Of a stretch of DNA of 64,000 bases, positions 33,918-42,385 are shown piece after piece (the first letter of the stretch is position 1; the number at the start of each line of letters is the position of its first letter). Position numbers and translations under genes: made by a program. Location of the stretch: the NCBI GenBank assembly GCA_964477525.1, contig CAYZHY010000004.1, positions 1 to 64,000 on the forward strand. The letters are read 5' to 3'. The DNA is from PCC-9228 sp964477525 (GTDB lineage: Bacteria; Cyanobacteriota; Cyanobacteriia; Cyanobacteriales; PCC-9228). The notes beneath the pieces were generated by a model, which worked only from the letters and a program-made list of their open reading frames with translations, was not told the origin of the DNA and ran no database searches.

Positions 33918-35204
33918 ATGAGTGTAACGCTACATAATTCCAAAACCGCACCACGTCTAAACTTCCCGACAGTTCGCCGTTTGGACAATGGATTGACTGT
34001 CATCGCCGAACAAATTCCAGTAGAAGCCGTCAACCTCAGCTTGTGGTTGCAGGTGGGATCGGCTGTAGAACCCGATGCCATCAACGGCATGGCCCATTTT
34101 CTAGAACATATGATTTTTAAGGGAACACCACGCTTGTCTGAAGGTGACTTTGAGCGTTTTGTTGAAGAACGAGGTGCCATTACCAACGCCGCCACCAGCC
34201 AAGATTACACCCACTACTACATTACAACGGCGCCTGCTGATTTTCGCGATCTAGCACCGTTGCAAACGGACGTTCTCTTAAACGCCAGCATTCCCGATGC
34301 GGCTTTTGAATCGGAACGAAACGTAGTTCTCGAAGAAATTCGCCGTTCCCAAGACAATCCCCAACGCCGTCTCTACCAGCAGATGGCAGAAATCGCTTTT
34401 CCTTCCTTGCCATACAAACGTCCCATTCTAGGACCGGCTGAGGTGGTTGCCAATTTAACGCCCCAGCAAATGCGGGATTTTCACCAGCAATGGTACCAAC
34501 CGCAGGCCATGACAGCAGTAGCTGTGGGCAATTTACCTGTCGAGGAGTTAATCGATACGGTGGTCGAAGGATTTTCTGGGGTAAACCGACCAGCAGCAGG
34601 TCCCACAGGCAACCAAGATTTGCCCCCAGAACCCCCTTTTTCGGACATCGAACGTCAAGAAATGACCGATAGCAGCTTGCAGCAAGCTCGTTTGGTGATG
34701 GTTTGGCGGGTTCCGGGACTCAATCAAATTTCCCAAACCTATGCCTTGGATGTGCTGGCATCTATTTTAGGGCAAGGACGTACTTCCAGACTGGTACAAA
34801 GTTTGCGAGAACAACAGGGTTTGGTTTCTCGGATTGTGGCGGGAAATCTTAGCCATCGCCATCAGGGGATTTTTTATATTTCCGCACAGCTACCAGAGGA
34901 AAATCTGGAGATGGTGGAAGCTGAAATTAAACGGCATTTGTCTCAATTGCAGCAGGAGTTGGTTTCCCATGCGGAAATGACCCGGGTACGAACCCAAGTG
35001 GCCAATCGCTATATTTTTGGTAACGAAACGCCGAGCGATCGCGCTAATATATACGGTTACTACCAGTCGCAGTTGGGAGATTTATCTTTGGCTTTCGACT
35101 ATCCCACATGCATTCAGTCGTTGCAAGTTGAAGATTTGCAAACCGCCGCTCAACGGTATCTTTCCTCACAAGCTTATGGTATGGTAATTTTGCGTCCTGC
35201 TTAA
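33918..35204 (+). CDS. M16-family zinc metallopeptidase
   Basis: A 428-residue protein with the inverted zinc motif HFLEH at 60-64 and the third ligand region ERNVVLEEIRRSQDNP (Glu near 139). The second domain has the Arg/Tyr-type region seen in M16B enzymes (FGNETPSDRANIYGYYQSQL). M16 peptidases cleave short peptides or presequences. In cyanobacteria they often come as two adjacent genes, but only one is present here. No signal peptide is apparent, so the location is unclear. Monocistronic. Confidence 0.9.
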   Translation: MSVTLHNSKTAPRLNFPTVRRLDNGLTVIAEQIPVEAVNLSLWLQVGSAVEPDAINGMAHFLEHMIFKGTPRLSEGDFERFVEERGAITNAATSQDYTHYYITTAPADFRDLAPLQTDVLLNASIPDAAFESERNVVLEEIRRSQDNPQRRLYQQMAEIAFPSLPYKRPILGPAEVVANLTPQQMRDFHQQWYQPQAMTAVAVGNLPVEELIDTVVEGFSGVNRPAAGPTGNQDLPPEPPFSDIERQEMTDSSLQQARLVMVWRVPGLNQISQTYALDVLASILGQGRTSRLVQSLREQQGLVSRIVAGNLSHRHQGIFYISAQLPEENLEMVEAEIKRHLSQLQQELVSHAEMTRVRTQVANRYIFGNETPSDRANIYGYYQSQLGDLSLAFDYPTCIQSLQVEDLQTAAQRYLSSQAYGMVILRPA

Positions 35205-35294
35205 ATCGGCAGCGATGGGCGATCGCTGAAGGGAAATTGGCAGGGAAGCTGTTTGTACAAAATGCGATCGCCCGTTTTTGTGTTTGCTTGATTG

Positions 35295-35663
35295 ATGGAA
35301 CTATTGGGTATGCGGTGGATGGTATTCGGAGATTCCATAAAGCCGTTAAATGTGTTGGTGGTTGCGCTAGCAGTTCTTTTTCTGGTTTGGATGGGAATCG
35401 ATTTGATTTATTGGTTGTACCGTCGTTGGCAAAACCAAGGAAGTGCTAGAAATACACCAGATTTTTCCAAGACACTGATTCGCGAGTCGGCAGAACTTTG
35501 CGAACGATTGGCCAATTTAGACCGACAAATGTTTCAAGAGTCTTTACACGTGAAAGACTCCAACTCCTGGGAACAATTTAACGCCAAAAGAACTCGAATT
35601 CGAGAAGTCTATCGCAAAGCTTATCAACGTTTTCAACGTCGCTGCCAGCGCGAACGAAGTTAA
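35295..35663 (+). CDS. Small single-pass membrane protein, unknown
   Basis: A 122-residue protein with one membrane segment (about 17-42, LNVLVVALAVLFLVWMGIDLIYWL) and a basic, Arg/Gln-rich cytoplasmic helix region (RTRIREVYRKAYQRFQRRC). I recognise no family. The start is uncertain: TTG at 35292, ATG at 35295, or ATG at 35313. A HIP1 site lies in the upstream gap. Convincing codon usage and an uninterrupted frame support a real gene, but not strongly. Confidence 0.55.
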   Translation: MELLGMRWMVFGDSIKPLNVLVVALAVLFLVWMGIDLIYWLYRRWQNQGSARNTPDFSKTLIRESAELCERLANLDRQMFQESLHVKDSNSWEQFNAKRTRIREVYRKAYQRFQRRCQRERS

Positions 35664-36020
35664 GAACCAGTAATGTATCTCTGCTAACAAGTTCTCTTTA
35701 TGAAATTTTTCTTAAATATACAAAAAAATACCGCTTGCCCGTATCTATAAAAAATACAAAACTCCCCATCTATAGAAGATTGTGAAAAGCGATCGCGATC
35801 GCCAAGCAAGCAAAAACCTGAAATCCCCTGCAAATAAGGAAAACAAAGACCAACTATCTCTTTTTCCGACCAAGCTGCCTATCCCAATTTTTGGGATAGC
35901 TACCAGCTATTGAAGGTAAAATGATTAATTGGCTGTGATTTCCATCAAACCAAGGCTAAAGATCCTTTGGTATACTGATGGGTGTTCCCTAACAAAGGAT
36001 AAAAAGTAATCATTAACGCT
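35664..36020. other. Intergenic region with inverted repeats and a structured leader
   Basis: Two structures are visible. CTATCCCAA/TTGGGATAG forms a stem near 35878-35900. ATCCTTTG (35962-35969) pairs with CAAAGGAT (35993-36000), enclosing a GGG/CCC stem, directly before the DUF1830 gene. A TATACT box is at 35971-35976. I see no open frame or tRNA. Confidence 0.5.
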
Positions 36021-36311
36021 ATGACTCAGATTTTAGACTCTCTTTCCGTCGAACCGGAACGAAAGATTCTTTGCGGTTACAAAAACCAAACCGATAGCGT
36101 TCAAATCGTTCGGATTGCCAACGTTCCCGAATGGTATTTTGAACGGGTAGTGTTTCCTGGGGAATTTCTCATGTTTCATTCCCTACCAGAAGCTAGTTTA
36201 GAAATTCACAGTAATTCTACTGCTAGTGCTGTCCTCAGCGATCGCATTCCTTGCAAAAAACTAGAAATCGCTGAGGAAGGTAGCCAACAGGAGGCTGCCA
36301 GCTTAAACTAA
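36021..36311 (+). CDS. DUF1830 family protein
   Basis: A 96-residue protein with the family's ILCGYKNQTDSVQIVRIANVP at 16-36 (shown in part) and YFERVVFPGEFLMFHSLPEA. DUF1830 proteins are small, mostly cyanobacterial, and uncharacterised. There is no signal peptide or membrane helix. The last 15 residues are Glu/Gln/Ser-rich. A structured leader precedes the ATG, and a nested inverted repeat lies downstream. Confidence 0.82.
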   Translation: MTQILDSLSVEPERKILCGYKNQTDSVQIVRIANVPEWYFERVVFPGEFLMFHSLPEASLEIHSNSTASAVLSDRIPCKKLEIAEEGSQQEAASLN

Positions 36312-36399
36312 ACGATTTCCTACAAGGAAACTGGCAGATTTTTGGTAGTAGGCTTGATGGATAAACAGGAAATTGTCGATAGTCTAGTAAATCGAACAA

Positions 36400-36473
36400 G
36401 TATGTATGCTTACCGCAAACAAAACTTAAACTCCTAGCAAAAGTTTTGTCGTTGATATTGCTAGCATACATAC
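36400..36473. repeat. Nested inverted repeat of 74 bp
   Basis: The outer arms GTATGTATGCT (36400-36410) and AGCATACATAC (36463-36473) are perfect complements. Inner arms ACAAAACTT (36419-36427) and AAGTTTTGT (36441-36449) also match. This makes one long hairpin between the DUF1830 and GNAT genes. It could be a MITE relic or a terminator, though no T-run follows either end. Confidence 0.75.
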
Positions 36474-36498
36474 AGCGCTATCGCGATCGCTTTTTTTC

Positions 36499-36960
36499 AT
36501 GGAGCCTACTTTACCGCAAAATTGCTACCTACGTCCGGCCAATGCTGGCGATATTGCCAGCATTTTTAAGTTGGTTTTGCTGGCCAAACTAGACCCGACC
36601 CAAATTCGCTGGCAGCAATTTTGGGTCATCGAACATCAAAACACCATCATTGCTTGCGGCCAGCTGCGAAACTTTACCAACGCACAGGAATTGGGAAGTG
36701 TTGTTGTGGCCCCCCAATGGCGCCATCGCGGTTTGGGAACCTATCTTTGCCAGCATTTAATCCAGCAAGCCACCCAATCCCTCTATTTAGAATGTTTGGG
36801 CAAACAGCTAGCCACATTTTACAGAAAATTAGGATTTTTGCCAGTGGCTTGGTCGGAACTGCCCCCCTCTTTAAAAGTTAAATTTGGTTTGTCGGTTCTG
36901 GGAAGGCAAGTACTAAAAATCCCAGTAGAAATCATGAAATATGCACCACCAACTTCCTAG
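36499..36960 (+). CDS. GNAT-family N-acetyltransferase
   Basis: A 153-residue protein with acetyl-CoA-binding motif A, LGSVVVAPQWRHRGLGTYLCQ (about 67-87, RHRGLG core), and motif B-like SLYLECLGKQLATFYRKLGF. The substrate is unknown; the small size and C-terminal FLPVAWSELPPSLK resemble generic GNAT enzymes. The ATG directly follows a T-run, with a weak or missing ribosome-binding site. It is single and unrelated to the other GNAT at 32988. Confidence 0.82.
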   Translation: MEPTLPQNCYLRPANAGDIASIFKLVLLAKLDPTQIRWQQFWVIEHQNTIIACGQLRNFTNAQELGSVVVAPQWRHRGLGTYLCQHLIQQATQSLYLECLGKQLATFYRKLGFLPVAWSELPPSLKVKFGLSVLGRQVLKIPVEIMKYAPPTS

Positions 36961-37087
36961 AAACCATTCTGTTTCTCCATCATCTTTCGTAATATAGCTA
37001 CAGAATCAATGTTGGCTAGCATTTTTTCATTGGAACCTGAGACAATATAGCCACAACCATATCTAATCTATTGAGGGAGAGCGAACT

Positions 37088-38038
37088 ATGTGGGGTAGGT
37101 GGGTTTTTGGCATTGGTAGCATCACCGCTATTTCCGTGGTTCCAACTTTAGTATCTCCACAAATAGCGATCGCCGAACGTCAAACAGATTATACACCAGG
37201 AGAATTTCGATCGGCTTTATACGGCTTGGGATACAACATTCCCCAAGTAGGGGAAACGTTAAACGACCCCATGACCCAACAAGCCATTCGTAGCTTTCAA
37301 CGCCAGTACCAACTTCCCGTAGATGGTAAAGCCAATCCTCGCACCCAAGACAAGCTAGCCGAGATAATTACGAACCTACAACAAAATTTAAATACCGTCC
37401 TGCAACCAGAACAGTTGCTACCAGAAAATCAATTTTACGGACCGCTAACCGAAGACCTGGTACGGGAGTTTCAACGACAGTTCAACTTGCCAGTGACCGG
37501 AATGGCCACCCCAGAAGTGCGGAATTTGCTAACCGAACAAGCTTCTCAAAGGGAATCTCGCAACAATCGTACAAGGACGCGCATGGTCGGTAGCAACACC
37601 GCCGAAGCCAGACAAGCCTCTGCATCTAGTGAAGTTTTGTACGAAAGCGTAGAACAATTTCGCCAAGTTTTGATTGGTTTGGGGTACGATATTCCCGAAC
37701 GGGGACCGTTAGACGACGCAGCGACCCAAAGGGCCATTCGGAACTTTCAGCAAGAATACGACTTGAACGTCACCGGAACGGCCAATCCAGCAACCCAACG
37801 CAAAGCCGCAGAAGTCATCAAAAACCTGCAAAACAATTTAAATTTGGTCGTCGATCCGCAGCCGCCGCTGCCACTCAGTCAATTTTATACCGAACAAGTG
37901 GAAGCAGCTGTGACTCAATTTCAGCAGCAACAAAACAACCTAGCAACCACAGGAATTGCTACCTTACAGGTGCGCAAACAGTTGGATAATTTAGCCAGAA
38001 GCTGTTCTCGAAACCGAACCTGTCCGGGAAATAGATAG
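37088..38038 (+). CDS. Secreted peptidoglycan-binding-domain protein
   Basis: A 316-residue protein. Residues 1-30 form a signal peptide ending IAIA before ERQTDY. Two PG_binding_1 tandems follow: residues about 38-150 (FRSALYGLGYNIP, QQAIRSFQRQYQLPVDGKAN, then VREFQRQFNLPVTGMATPEV) and 195-300 (FRQVLIGLGYDIPERG, TQRAIRNFQQEYDLNVTG). They are joined by a Ser/Arg-rich linker. These three-helix modules bind the glycan of peptidoglycan. No catalytic domain is visible, so it probably anchors or organises the cell wall. Two Cys near the end may pair. Confidence 0.85.
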   Translation: MWGRWVFGIGSITAISVVPTLVSPQIAIAERQTDYTPGEFRSALYGLGYNIPQVGETLNDPMTQQAIRSFQRQYQLPVDGKANPRTQDKLAEIITNLQQNLNTVLQPEQLLPENQFYGPLTEDLVREFQRQFNLPVTGMATPEVRNLLTEQASQRESRNNRTRTRMVGSNTAEARQASASSEVLYESVEQFRQVLIGLGYDIPERGPLDDAATQRAIRNFQQEYDLNVTGTANPATQRKAAEVIKNLQNNLNLVVDPQPPLPLSQFYTEQVEAAVTQFQQQQNNLATTGIATLQVRKQLDNLARSCSRNRTCPGNR

Positions 38039-38213
38039 GCAGTGGTGTGGAATGTTCGCTGCTGCCTTGGCGGTATGGCAAGAATCGTTTCTTGGGATTG
38101 TTCCAGCAACCACAGACAGTAAGCATTTATACTTTTTTTGCTTAAAAATCTCAAAAAATGGGAGAAATCAAATTAGAATCGATGGGAGATTGTCGTTCGG
38201 TGAGCAAAGAACT

Positions 38214-38942
38214 ATGCAACAACTCTTCCACCCCTTGGTTAATAGTTATAAATACTTATGGAACTTGCGGCGTTGGCTGTTAGGCATCGTTACCTGTTTG
38301 GCAGCCATGCAGTTGGTTGTGTTTCCCGCTGCCGCTACCGGAACCTATGACTTTCCCAATTTATCCAATGTAGAAGAAAATACGTGGATATTCGATAAAG
38401 CCGATGTTTTGAGTCCTTTGAACAAACAGAAATTGCAAAAACAGCTATCGGAAACCGCTGAAGACACGGGAACGCAAATACGCTTGGTGACTTTGCGTGG
38501 TTTGGATTACGGCGAAACAGCTACCAGTTTTACAGACAATCTCTTTGAGAAATGGTTTTCCAATCCAGAAGAGGGGAAAAATCAAGTTTTGCTCGTTTTG
38601 GATACCCTAAGCAACAACACAGCCATTCATACTGGCGAACAGGTAAAGTCCATCCTCTCTGACGATATTGCGGAAAGCGTGGCATCGGAAACCATGATGG
38701 TTCCGATTCGGGATGGCAACAAATACAATCAAGCCTTTTTAGATGCTACCTCGCGCCTAGCAACAGTTTTATCGGGAGAACCCGATCCAGGAGCGCCACA
38801 ATTAGAAAAAGATGTGCAAGTAGCAGGAACCTTTACTCCTGCAGAAGAAACCGACGTAGAAAATTCTACCTGGCTGGTCATTGGTTTGCTGGTTGCAGCG
38901 ACTATTATCCCCATGGCAACTTACTTCCTTTACGTCCGTTAA
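38214..38942 (+). CDS. psb32: TPM-domain protein, Psb32-like
   Basis: A 242-residue protein starting at 38214 (MQQLFHPLVNSYKYL); a longer in-frame start adds unrelated residues. A signal-anchor or cleavable signal lies at about 18-43 (LLGIVTCLAAMQLVVFPAAA). The TPM domain follows, with WIFDKADVLSPLNKQKLQ, TGTQIRLVTLRGLDYGE and GKNQVLLVLDTLSNNTAIHTG. A C-terminal membrane helix (about 218-240) completes it. This order fits cyanobacterial Psb32 and plant TLP18.3, which help photosystem II repair in high light. It lies in the lumen, anchored in the thylakoid. Near hemH. Confidence 0.82.
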   Translation: MQQLFHPLVNSYKYLWNLRRWLLGIVTCLAAMQLVVFPAAATGTYDFPNLSNVEENTWIFDKADVLSPLNKQKLQKQLSETAEDTGTQIRLVTLRGLDYGETATSFTDNLFEKWFSNPEEGKNQVLLVLDTLSNNTAIHTGEQVKSILSDDIAESVASETMMVPIRDGNKYNQAFLDATSRLATVLSGEPDPGAPQLEKDVQVAGTFTPAEETDVENSTWLVIGLLVAATIIPMATYFLYVR

Positions 38943-39057
38943 ATAAAAAATTGCAATAAAACGCAATAAAAATCGGGATTTTCTTTAATGTAACGGGGGG
39001 AAGCACAGTTGCTGAAGGCAGTTGGCCTCCCCCATCCCGGTGTTTTCCTAGCCGCCG

Positions 39058-39690
39058 CTAAGTCAACTTTTGTGCTTGAATGACCTGCAAGCTACCAAAA
39101 GCGTGGAAATGGCGATCGCGCAAGTGAAAGCCAATATCGGTCAAAACTTCTGGTATATTTTCCTGTAGCATTTGCCAAGCCGTTTCCGTTTCAAACAACC
39201 ACAAAAACAGTGCCAACCCCGGCCACAAAACCGGCGTTGCTGGTGAATGAAAATCCAGCATGGTAAAAATGCCTCCTGGCACCAACACCCGGTAAACCTC
39301 TTGGAAAATTTGGCGTCGTTGTTTGGGGGTCATCTCATGCATGGCGACGCAGGTGTGAACCACATCGAAGCGATCGCTGGTAAAGGGCAATTCCTCGGCA
39401 AACCCTTCCACATACGTAGCTTCTGGCACTTGCTTTTGGGCGCGTTTGATGGATAGTGGCGAAGCATCCAACCCGACCACATGTTGGGATGTTTGCACCA
39501 GCAATCGCGTTGACTGACCGGCGCCGCAGCACAGATCCAAAACCCGAGTTTGCGGGGAAATGTCCAATTCCTGGAGCGGTAAGCGTCGAAAACGCCCTTC
39601 ACCGCCAACACTTACAGCAGCGAGGCGGGAGATGGTATCGTAGAGCCATTGGTGTTGGTAACTCCAATCCCTTAAAATAGTTGCCACCAC
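39058..39690 (-). CDS. Class I SAM-dependent methyltransferase
   Basis: A 210-residue protein with SAM motif I VLDLCCGAGQSTR (about 51-63), acidic motif GLDASPLSIKRA, and FDVVHTCVAMHEM then VLVPGGIFTMLDFHSP. This UbiE/COQ5-like pattern is seen in quinone or small-molecule methyltransferases. The substrate cannot be named. It converges on psb32 and is divergent from hemH. Length is normal for the family. MPBQ or phylloquinone methylation would be only a guess. Confidence 0.82.
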   Translation of the reverse strand: MVATILRDWSYQHQWLYDTISRLAAVSVGGEGRFRRLPLQELDISPQTRVLDLCCGAGQSTRLLVQTSQHVVGLDASPLSIKRAQKQVPEATYVEGFAEELPFTSDRFDVVHTCVAMHEMTPKQRRQIFQEVYRVLVPGGIFTMLDFHSPATPVLWPGLALFLWLFETETAWQMLQENIPEVLTDIGFHLRDRHFHAFGSLQVIQAQKLT

Positions 39691-39801
39691 TTCCTCCCAA
39701 ATTTCCTTGATTTCAATTCTCCATCCTACCGATAGGTGGTTAACCCATCTTATTGTTAAAATCAGTAAAGAAAATGAAAATTTAACAAAATTGGAATTGC
39801 T

Positions 39802-40965
39802 ATGAGCCGCGTTGGAGTTTTACTGCTAAATCTAGGCGGGCCAGAACGGCTTGAGGACGTTCGCCCTTTTCTATTTAACTTGTTTTCCGACCCAGAAATC
39901 ATCCGCTTGCCTTTTCGCTGGATGCAAACCCCGCTGGCGGCCATGATTTCCAGCATGAGGGCTAGCAAGTCCCAACAAAACTACCGCGAAATTGGCGGTG
40001 GTTCTCCTTTGCGTCGCATTACTGAAGAACAGGCGATCGCTTTAGAGAAACAGCTACAAAAACAAGGATACGACGCGCGCGTTTATATAGGCATGCGTTA
40101 TTGGAATCCTTTTACGGAAGAGGCGCTAGCCCAAATCAAACGCGACGGCGTCGAACAACTGGCTGTTTTGCCCTTATACCCGCAATTTTCCATTAGTACC
40201 AGCGGGTCTAGCTTTCGCCTTTTAGAAAAATTGTGGCACGAAGACGCAAGCCTTGACAAAATTGACTATACCCTCATTCCTTCTTGGTATAACCGACCGG
40301 GTTACCTTCGGGCCATGGCGCAGTTAATTGCCCAAGAATTGGATAAATTTCCCAATCCCGATAGCGTTCATGTCTTTTTTAGCGCTCACGGCGTTCCCGT
40401 TAGCTACGTGGAAGAAGCTGGCGATCCCTACCAACAGGAAATTGAGGATTGCGCAGCCCGGATTATGAAAACCCTCGACCGTCCCAACGATTATACCCTG
40501 GCTTATCAAAGTCGGGTGGGTCCGGTGGATTGGCTGCAACCCTACACCGAAGATGCGTTGGTGGACTTAGCGGAACAAGGCGTTCGGGATATGGTGGTGG
40601 TTCCCATCAGTTTCGTTTCCGAACACATCGAAACCCTCCAGGAAATCGATATTGAGTATCGGGAAGTAGCCGAATCCGCAGGCATTGAAAACTTCCATCG
40701 GGTACCGGCTTTGAATACCCATCCCACTTTTATTGAAGACCTAGCCAATTTGACGGTGGAATCCCTCAACGCTGCCCCAATCCACTTCGACCAAATACGC
40801 CGCCCTCAAAAAAAGGTAAAAATGTACCCGCAAGAACGCTGGGAATGGGGATTAACGCCCACGGCGGAAGTATGGAACGGACGTTTGGCCATGCTAGGAA
40901 TTTTGATGCTAACCATTGAATTGCTAAGCGGCAACGGACCGCTGCATTTTGTGGGCTTGCTGTAA
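39802..40965 (+). CDS. hemH: Ferrochelatase with C-terminal chlorophyll-binding (HLIP-type) domain
   Basis: A 387-residue protein. The first 325 residues are ferrochelatase: GVLLLNLGGPERLEDVRPFL, IGMRYWNPFTEEAL, and the catalytic His region VFFSAHGVPVSYVEEAGDPY. It inserts Fe2+ into protoporphyrin IX, the last step of heme synthesis. Like other cyanobacterial forms, it ends with a linker and one transmembrane light-harvesting-like helix. Its chlorophyll-binding motif is EVWNGRLAMLG (about 358-368). The tail may bind chlorophyll and carotenoid and link heme to chlorophyll supply. Divergent from the methyltransferase. Confidence 0.95.
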   Translation: MSRVGVLLLNLGGPERLEDVRPFLFNLFSDPEIIRLPFRWMQTPLAAMISSMRASKSQQNYREIGGGSPLRRITEEQAIALEKQLQKQGYDARVYIGMRYWNPFTEEALAQIKRDGVEQLAVLPLYPQFSISTSGSSFRLLEKLWHEDASLDKIDYTLIPSWYNRPGYLRAMAQLIAQELDKFPNPDSVHVFFSAHGVPVSYVEEAGDPYQQEIEDCAARIMKTLDRPNDYTLAYQSRVGPVDWLQPYTEDALVDLAEQGVRDMVVVPISFVSEHIETLQEIDIEYREVAESAGIENFHRVPALNTHPTFIEDLANLTVESLNAAPIHFDQIRRPQKKVKMYPQERWEWGLTPTAEVWNGRLAMLGILMLTIELLSGNGPLHFVGLL

Positions 40966-41049
40966 CTTCTTTATGATGGGATTTGAAGGTTTGGTTTGAC
41001 GGGGAAGACAACAACCGTTTTCCCCGCAAACGGCCCTTGAACGAAGTTG

Positions 41050-41877
41050 CTATCCCATCAAGACTCCTTGCAAAACCGTTACGGCTGGACCGCTAATATA
41101 GGTTCTTTCTCCCTGCCAGCGCAGTTTAACCACGCCTCCCCTTGCAGAAGCTTGATAGGCAACAAACTCCGATTTTTGCAAGCGATCGCCCCAAAAAGGT
41201 GCTAGGGTACAAAAAGCCGACCCCGTCACTGGGTCTTCGTCAATGCCCACCGCCGGCGCAAAAAAGCGACAAATAAAATCGTATCCTTCAGAACTGGCCG
41301 CACTCGTCACAATCAACCCCCGCATGGGCAACTGCCGCAACAAAGCCATTCTGGGTTGAAGTTGGCGCAAAATCGCCTCCGATTCCACTTCTACCAAATA
41401 ATCCGAGCGATTTTTCCAAACCGACTGCGGAATCGTTCCCAACGCATCGGAAAGACCCGAAGGGGCAGGAACTGCCTCTGCGTAGGTTGTGGGAAAATTC
41501 AGCTCGATCCACCCTTGTTTGCGAACGGCGGTTAAGGAACCGCTGCGGGTTTGAAACCGGGCTACTTCTTCCGGATGTAAATAATTAAAACTCCAGAGAA
41601 CGTGGGCACTGGCTAGCGTGGCATGACCGCAAAGGTCTACTTCCGAAGTAGGCGTAAACCAACGCAAGCGATATTCTTGACCATCCGCCTCCGGATATAA
41701 AAAAGCCGTTTCCGAAAGATTCATTTCCCGGGCCACTTGCTGCATCCAGTCTTCCCTAGCGCTAGAGGGCAACACGCAGACTGCGGCTGGATTTCCCGAA
41801 AACGGCTGCTTGGTAAATGCATCCACTTGAAAAATAGGAATTTGGGTAAATTCGCTGCCTTCATCTTGGGCGAACAT
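41050..41877 (-). CDS. PhzF-family isomerase/epimerase-like protein
   Basis: A 275-residue protein with the PhzF double hot-dog pattern: IFQVDAFTKQPFSGNPAAV, the conserved Glu region MNLSETAFLYP, then LRWFTPTSEVDLCGHATLAS. The second half has FAPAVGIDEDPVTGSAFCTLAPFW. These are the family's key motifs (Glu, DLCGHAT, DPVTGSA). PhzF enzymes isomerise small acids; in most organisms the substrate is unknown and phenazine is unlikely here. Six bases separate it from the upstream gamma-glutamylcyclotransferase-like gene, so the two are an operon. Confidence 0.88.
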   Translation of the reverse strand: MFAQDEGSEFTQIPIFQVDAFTKQPFSGNPAAVCVLPSSAREDWMQQVAREMNLSETAFLYPEADGQEYRLRWFTPTSEVDLCGHATLASAHVLWSFNYLHPEEVARFQTRSGSLTAVRKQGWIELNFPTTYAEAVPAPSGLSDALGTIPQSVWKNRSDYLVEVESEAILRQLQPRMALLRQLPMRGLIVTSAASSEGYDFICRFFAPAVGIDEDPVTGSAFCTLAPFWGDRLQKSEFVAYQASARGGVVKLRWQGERTYISGPAVTVLQGVLMG

Positions 41878-41883
41878 GGCTTT

Positions 41884-42276
41884 TTACTCCCAGCGGCCAC
41901 TCGCTAATAGTTTACCACCGAGAGCGCGAACTTTTTTGGGATCCATATAGTACGCCCAAACTTTGCCCAAAGATGTTTTATCAAGCTGATAAACTTCAAT
42001 TTCCTGGCGATTGTAGGCATTTTTGGCTGGATCGCGATGGGGGTCGTAATCTTCCAACTCATCGATTTTCGGCAAAATCGTGTCATCAGGGAACTCTAAA
42101 ATCACCCCACGGACCCAACCCGCCTCTGGGGTCATTGCCGGATAGCCGAGACCGGGTAAATGGTACAATTTTCCCCGAGCGATCGCGGTCGTGGTAGATT
42201 GGACGCGAGATCGACACAAACGATGGTAGTTGTGCTTGCCCGGCTTGAGCGTACCGTAAACAAAAACTCTCAGCAT
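41884..42276 (-). CDS. Gamma-glutamylcyclotransferase-like (GGCT/AIG2) protein
   Basis: A 130-residue protein with the family opening RVFVYGTLKPGKHNY (3-17) and a catalytic Glu candidate in ILPKIDELEDYDP, plus GYPAMTPEAGWVRGVILEF. GGCT-like proteins remove gamma-glutamyl groups as 5-oxoproline; the exact substrate is not known for this branch. It is the first gene of a two-gene operon with phzF-like. The 5' region is shared with divergent leuS (109 bases). Confidence 0.85.
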   Translation of the reverse strand: MLRVFVYGTLKPGKHNYHRLCRSRVQSTTTAIARGKLYHLPGLGYPAMTPEAGWVRGVILEFPDDTILPKIDELEDYDPHRDPAKNAYNRQEIEVYQLDKTSLGKVWAYYMDPKKVRALGGKLLASGRWE

Positions 42277-42385
42277 TGATTCTCGATCGATAGATGGCTA
42301 TGATTCTTCCCTATCCATCCTACTGAAGCGGCGCATATATGCCAAAATATTTTTGAGGTGAATAGGAGCAACAGGAGCGACTTCC

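Noticed and set aside
38996..39033. GGGGGA/TCCCCC hairpin between psb32 and the methyltransferase as a terminator
   Set aside because: Only six pairs with a 26-base loop and no T-run.
41000..41026. CGGGGAA/TTCCCCG hairpin after hemH as a terminator
   Set aside because: Seven pairs without a T-run; too weak to call.
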